Source of the DNA: a bacterium
GTDB lineage: Bacteria > Hydrogenedentota > Hydrogenedentia > Hydrogenedentiales > SLHB01
Direction of reading: 5' to 3'
Assembly: GCA_024231375.1 (NCBI GenBank)
Contig: JAAEQP010000935.1
Location: 1-9,246, forward strand
Length of the DNA stretch: 9,246 nt
Shown here: piece by piece, positions 6,054 through 9,246 of the stretch
How positions within the stretch are numbered: position 1 is the first letter of the stretch
Layout: each line of letters begins with the position of its first letter
Translations under genes and position numbers: made by a program
Notes under the pieces: generated by a model
What the model was told of the DNA's origin: nothing
Databases searched by the model: none
What the model saw: the letters and a program-made list of their open reading frames with translations, nothing else

Positions 6054-6614
6054 TCACTCCTTCACGGCCTTCAACGTCACTCGGAGAAAGTGAACGGTGT
6101 CGCAGAACTTCGACAGTAGGTGGATGAGCCTCGAATGGTTGAGTCCCATCACACGCTTCTCGAACCCCCACCCCAAACGAAGCAGCGTACACTCATAGAC
6201 GATCTCCTGGACTTCGAACCGGGCCTTCGAATAGTAGGGGCGCTTCTGGCAGTAGTGGCTCCGGGGGTCGAAGAAATGGAAGGTCTCGCCCGCGAAAGCC
6301 TTGATGTGTTGCGGGTCCAGCCACGCCCACTTGCTATTCCAGTGGGGTACACGCAGGAACACGCGCGCGCCGGGCTTGCACACTCGCCACATTTCCGACA
6401 TTACGCCGAGGGTATCGGGGAGATGCTCGAGTATATCGATGCATCGCACTTCGTCGAACTGGCTGTCGGGCAATGGCCAGGGCAGATCGTTCATGCTGTG
6501 GACCACGTCCACGCCCGGCCGGGCCACCACATCGAGATTCACGTAGCCGTCCAGGATGTCGTCGCCACAGCCAAGGTTCAGCTTGGTCCCGTCTACAGGC
6601 ATGTCATCGGCCAT
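6054..6614 (-). CDS. SAM-dependent methyltransferase (type 11-like)
   Basis: This encodes 186 residues, a compact class I methyltransferase. The SAM-binding glycine motif is LNLGCGDD (12-19), the acidic motif is NLDVV (26-30) and the post-motif is CIDILEHLPD (58-67). A substrate-side stretch at 90-117 (PHWNSKWAWLDPQHIKAF and FHFFDP) is characteristic of small methyltransferases from polysaccharide loci. In such loci they may methylate a sugar or cap a chain; the acceptor is not predictable here. AGGAAGGGG lies 11 nt before the ATG at 6614; Met5 is a weaker alternative start. The stop codon overlaps an ATG (TGATG) in the downstream lipoprotein frame. It is located in the cytoplasm by lack of any signal or membrane segment. 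Length is complete for the small versions of the family. Confidence 0.88.
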   Translation of the reverse strand: MADDMPVDGTKLNLGCGDDILDGYVNLDVVARPGVDVVHSMNDLPWPLPDSQFDEVRCIDILEHLPDTLGVMSEMWRVCKPGARVFLRVPHWNSKWAWLDPQHIKAFAGETFHFFDPRSHYCQKRPYYSKARFEVQEIVYECTLLRLGWGFEKRVMGLNHSRLIHLLSKFCDTVHFLRVTLKAVKE

Positions 6615-6660
6615 ACGTTGCGAAGCCCCTTCCTGTTATCGTGCTTGTCGCCCACACCGC

Positions 6661-7773
6661 CTACGAGACTGCTTCCGTCAGCGCTCCCAGGACGAGTCGC
6701 GCGGTCCGTTCCCAGGTGAACTCCCTGGCCCGTGTTTGTCCGGCGCGCTCCATCATGTCGCGGGAAGCGTCGTCAGTCAATACACGCTCCAACCCAGCGG
6801 CGATGGCGTCAACATCATAGGGGTCTACCAGAACCGCCGCATCTCCCGCAACTTCGGGCAGCGAAGAGCAGTTGGAGGTGACCACGGCCGTACCACACGC
6901 CATAGCCTCGAGAACGGGTAGCCCGAACCCCTCCCACAGGGAAACGAGGGCGAGACCGTCCGCTTCTCCGATGAGCACGGGCAGATCCGGTCCGTCCACG
7001 AACCCGAGAAACCGAATGCTGTCGCCCACCGCTGACGCCTCGGCGGTCTTGAAGATGGAATCGAACAACCAGCCTTGGTCGCCCGCGATGACCAGTTCAT
7101 GCGGTAACTCAGGACAGCGTTGCTTCAACTGTTCGTAGGCCTGGATGAGTCGACCGATGTTCTTGCGCGGTTGAAGCCGACCGACGCACAACAGATACTT
7201 CTCGGGAAGCCCGTAGGTTTCGCGTACGGCGGATACACGCGCCGGGTCGCTACAAGGCTGGTATGCGTCCGAGACCGCGAGCGGCGTGACCGACACACGA
7301 TCGTCTGCCAGTCTGAATCTGTTGACCAAGTCACGCTTGGTCGCTTCGCTGATTGAGACGAAGTGCCGCGCCAGCCGCACTGCCAAGCGTGTGTAGGTGC
7401 GCGCCGTCATTCTGAACCGCCATGGAAAGTACGAGCCGAATTCGAAGTAGGCCAGATCGAGTACCGTCACCACACGGGGACATCGAGTCGCCAACGGCAT
7501 CTGAAGCCCCGTCGAGAAGAACACGTCGGGCGGGTCCCAGCGCAGGTCGCGCGCCAGCGCCCGTTGGGTCCACAGACGGCACGGCGGCAGGATCCGGAAC
7601 TCGGCGTCATCCTCATCCAGGGGAAAGCCCTCGACCGGTTCCCTGTCCAGGTAGATGCGTAGACGGTGCTCTCCCAGAACACGCGGAAAAGCGCGCAAGA
7701 GTTCACAACAGTAGTTGCCAACCCCCGCGCGCTTGTGTTCATTCGCGGGCCGTGCGTCTACGCCGATAAGCAC
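6661..7773 (-). CDS. Family 4 glycosyltransferase (GT-B fold, EPS type)
   Basis: This encodes 370 residues from a GTG start at 7773, with AAGGGA 6 nt upstream. The N-terminal acceptor domain opens with [19 protein letters not shown] (3-21), the typical glycine-rich loop. [10 protein letters not shown] (101-110) and [14 protein letters not shown] (137-150) are family landmarks. The C-terminal donor domain starts near [13 protein letters not shown] (194-206). It carries the E-x7-E motif in [15 protein letters not shown] (280-294; Glu281 and Glu289), followed by [16 protein letters not shown] (303-318). This is a soluble retaining glycosyltransferase that would add a sugar from a nucleotide donor to a lipid-linked glycan on the cytoplasmic face. 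It sits 25 bp after the two-module lipoprotein gene and 46 bp before the methyltransferase gene. Donor and acceptor cannot be assigned from sequence. Confidence 0.93.
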   Translation of the reverse strand: MLIGVDARPANEHKRAGVGNYCCELLRAFPRVLGEHRLRIYLDREPVEGFPLDEDDAEFRILPPCRLWTQRALARDLRWDPPDVFFSTGLQMPLATRCPRVVTVLDLAYFEFGSYFPWRFRMTARTYTRLAVRLARHFVSISEATKRDLVNRFRLADDRVSVTPLAVSDAYQPCSDPARVSAVRETYGLPEKYLLCVGRLQPRKNIGRLIQAYEQLKQRCPELPHELVIAGDQGWLFDSIFKTAEASAVGDSIRFLGFVDGPDLPVLIGEADGLALVSLWEGFGLPVLEAMACGTAVVTSNCSSLPEVAGDAAVLVDPYDVDAIAAGLERVLTDDASRDMMERAGQTRAREFTWERTARLVLGALTEAVS

Positions 7774-7798
7774 TCGGTATCCCTTTGGCTCCGTCCGG

Positions 7799-8947
7799 TC
7801 ACTTGCTAACGAGCTTGGTCAAACTCCAGTCGTCCCACATGCACTGCACCGGGAAGGCGTTGCCCTTTGCGGGACACGCCGTCACGATGCGCAGGGCCGT
7901 GTGCTTGCCGGAGTTGAGTTCGCGCACACACGGAACAAGCCCGTCCTTGCGGGGGGCCTCGACCAGGAGCAGCCGTTCGGGCCCGTCGTCCACGTCGGCC
8001 GGATTCACGCCGTATACGGCAACCAGCAACCCCGCCTGCGCGGGATTCCGGGACCGGAAGGAGAGCTGGTAGTCCGTGTTCGGTTCGATTCCTTCAACCG
8101 TGGTTCCGAGCAACTGGGAGACTCTGCGGACAGCGTCCGCCTCGCGCCATTCCTGCCTGAGCGCGAGGTTGCCGCTCTTGGCGTCACGCACGATACGCGC
8201 GGTTGCATAGACACTCTCGCCTTCTCGTGCCCATGTGGAAGACCACCCGGCGGGCACATCCAAGAGCTGGGGAGCCAGCGCCCATTCCTTGAACGTAACC
8301 TTGGCGGGGAACTTCGTCTCTGTCGCCGCGCAACTGGCCACGATCTTCATCGACTCACATCCCCCGGCTTGGAACGCCAGCGCGTAGTCTTTGGGGCCGT
8401 CCTCGGTGTCAAGCTGCGACAAGAGCAACCGCACGGTCTCCCCCTCCGGCGACGCGCCAAACACGGCGACATTGATCCTGGACGCCGTCCGGTTCTCGGC
8501 GGAAAACCGGAGCACATAGGGGATATCCCCCCTCAGCCCGACCACGCGTTCCCCGTACGTCGCGTTGTCCGAATCAGCCTTACTCCACACGAGCGTGGCG
8601 GTTCCGTCCTCGCCTTTCGTGAATTCGTAGGCGAGATCGGCCCCTGCCACAGGGGCCATGTTGAGTTTCAGTGGAAACGCCTTCCATTGCTGGAAGCCGC
8701 CGTTCGTGAGCAGGTTGGGTCCTGTCTTGGGCGCAGGTTTCGGAGCGGCAACGGGTGCCGCGGCAGGGCTCGCCTCTGGCCCGCTGCGGCTCTGCTGAGG
8801 CTCGGGTGCCGCCGCCACAGGCGTGTCGGATTCAGTTACTCCCGCCCCTGGGGTCCCCGTCTGACTGGGAGCCGTATCCCCGCATCCCGCAAGTACGAAA
8901 ACAATCAACCCGAGGCACATGGCCCCGCGCAGTATGGTCGACATCAT
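7799..8947 (-). CDS. Lipoprotein with two carbohydrate-binding-like modules
   Basis: This encodes 382 residues. The signal peptide ends in FVLAGC (lipidated Cys22), then an Ala/Pro-rich linker runs to about 76, as expected for a tether holding domains away from a membrane. Module 1 (about 77-228) opens with NLLTNGGFQQW and ends near FKEWALAP. Module 2 (about 229-378) contains SGNLALRQEW (258-267), TTVEGIEPNTDYQLSF (282-297) and ends in MWDDWSLTKL. Module 2 closely matches the single module of the lipoprotein at 5308-6045, and both modules share the pattern (K/R)IV.(S/T)C......FP near their ends. Tandem duplication is therefore likely. GGAGGG lies 9 nt before the first ATG at 8947; a second ATG follows at once. 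This appears to be the first operon gene. Glycan binding is inferred; no catalytic motif is seen. Confidence 0.83.
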   Translation of the reverse strand: MMSTILRGAMCLGLIVFVLAGCGDTAPSQTGTPGAGVTESDTPVAAAPEPQQSRSGPEASPAAAPVAAPKPAPKTGPNLLTNGGFQQWKAFPLKLNMAPVAGADLAYEFTKGEDGTATLVWSKADSDNATYGERVVGLRGDIPYVLRFSAENRTASRINVAVFGASPEGETVRLLLSQLDTEDGPKDYALAFQAGGCESMKIVASCAATETKFPAKVTFKEWALAPQLLDVPAGWSSTWAREGESVYATARIVRDAKSGNLALRQEWREADAVRRVSQLLGTTVEGIEPNTDYQLSFRSRNPAQAGLLVAVYGVNPADVDDGPERLLLVEAPRKDGLVPCVRELNSGKHTALRIVTACPAKGNAFPVQCMWDDWSLTKLVSK

Positions 8948-8971
8948 GACGCTATACCCTCCACGCTATCA

Positions 8972-8995
8972 CCGGGCCGGACGTATCCGACCCGG
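8972..8995. repeat. Hairpin in the operon leader
   Basis: The outer stem CCGGG (8972-8976) with CCCGG (8991-8995) and the inner stem CGGA (8978-8981) with TCCG (8986-8989) are separated by a C-A mismatch, with a CGTA loop. It sits 25 bp before the first operon start codon and would fold in the mRNA leader if transcription begins upstream. Confidence 0.45.
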
Positions 8996-9124
8996 CATCG
9001 CAAGCTGCCAAGGACTCCTCCCGCCACCTTCGGCGGACAGAGCTAGTCTATCATGAAGACAACGCTTGGTGCCCGCGTACAGATGACATGGATGCTCTGG
9101 CACGGCATGGCTGTAACCAAAGTA

Positions 9125-9246
9125 CGGGGGATTGCCCCATCCCGTCATGCTGAGCAACGCGAAGGATCCCGTTCTCCCAGCAACGTCTTTCGCTGCCTGC
9201 CGACTGTCTGAAGGTGTGGGACCGGCGCCCTCGCCGGTCATCCCCC
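9125..9246. repeat. REP-like interspersed repeat sequence with terminal hairpin, cut by window edge
   Basis: GACCGGCG (9220-9227) and CGCCGGTC (9232-9239) form a perfect 8-bp stem with a CCCT loop. CGTCATGCTGAG (9143-9154) and GCGAAGGATC (9159-9168) resemble an intergenic repeat motif seen in many GC-rich environmental bacterial genomes; this is from memory, not a search. GGGG (9127-9130) with CCCC (9135-9138) adds a short stem. The element is likely longer than what is visible. Confidence 0.4.

Larger units (their letters stand above)
3736..8947 (-). other. Five-gene surface-glycan/lipoprotein operon
   Basis: Five minus-strand genes follow each other with gaps of 25, 46, 8 and 3 bp, and no promoter or terminator is evident between them. 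The order is two-module lipoprotein, GT4 glycosyltransferase, methyltransferase, one-module lipoprotein, ligase/polymerase. The spacing supports one transcript starting upstream of 8947. It ends at the ligase/polymerase stop, 3 bp from the stop of the opposing GT2 gene. No flippase, initiating transferase or export component is included. Confidence 0.75.
8948..9246. other. Operon leader and non-coding repeat-bearing region
   Basis: No convincing gene lies in these 299 bp. The operon-proximal part holds the Shine-Dalgarno GGAGGG (8957-8962) and a hairpin at 8972-8995. CCGCC (9021-9025) with GGCGG (9032-9036) forms a further small stem. No strong -35/-10 pair on the minus strand was found. The distal part (from about 9125) looks like interspersed repeat sequence. 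Confidence 0.5.

Noticed and set aside
7715..9046. 443-residue plus-strand open frame opposite the two-module lipoprotein
   Set aside because: It is longer than the real gene, but it is Arg/Gly/Pro-rich with no domain, signal or ribosome site. The minus-strand frame has a lipobox, duplicated modules and operon spacing.
8969..9241. 90-residue minus-strand frame upstream of the operon
   Set aside because: It spans hairpins and the putative interspersed repeat, has no Shine-Dalgarno or domain signal, and reads like a translated repeat.

Overview
The window is GC-rich DNA (about 60% by eye) from what looks like a didermic, envelope-rich bacterium. Four of its eight genes encode predicted lipoproteins, and five others or overlapping ones belong to surface-glycan synthesis. 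The mix of divergent InlB-B-type repeats, TSP3-like calcium-binding segments and 'NLL(S/T)NGGF..W' sugar-binding-like lipoproteins is common in Planctomycetota and Hydrogenedentota-like lineages. That placement is an impression from protein style, not a demonstrated taxonomy.

Layout. (1) Positions 1-832, minus strand: the N-terminal 277 residues of a lipoprotein with two divergent InlB-B repeats and the start of a TSP3-like region, running off the left edge. (2) 833-1160: a divergent intergenic region with a candidate promoter and a dense set of hairpins. (3) 1161-2375, plus strand: a secreted alpha/beta-hydrolase lipoprotein. (4) 2376-2760: an intergenic region of interleaved inverted repeats. 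(5) 2761-3732, plus strand: a membrane-anchored family 2 glycosyltransferase (GtrB/DPM1-like). (6) 3736-8947, minus strand: a compact five-gene operon. In transcription order it encodes a two-module lipoprotein, a GT4 glycosyltransferase, a SAM methyltransferase, a one-module lipoprotein related to the first, and an O-antigen ligase/polymerase-like membrane protein. (7) 8948-9246: the operon leader plus REP-like interspersed repeat sequence reaching the window edge.

How the genes may work together. The GT2 enzyme would charge undecaprenyl phosphate with a sugar. The GT4 enzyme would extend a lipid-linked glycan, and the methyltransferase could modify or cap it. The Wzy/WaaL-like protein would polymerise or ligate it on the outer face of the inner membrane. 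The two related lipoproteins are embedded in this operon, one of them 3 bp from the ligase/polymerase gene. They are the least explained part and could be glycan-binding accessory factors. No flippase, initiating phosphoglycosyl transferase or polysaccharide export gene is visible, so the window is a fragment of a larger locus or a satellite one.

No rRNA, tRNA, CRISPR array, transposase or phage gene was found. The most unusual material is non-coding: two intergenic regions hold far more inverted-repeat structure than a promoter or single terminator needs.
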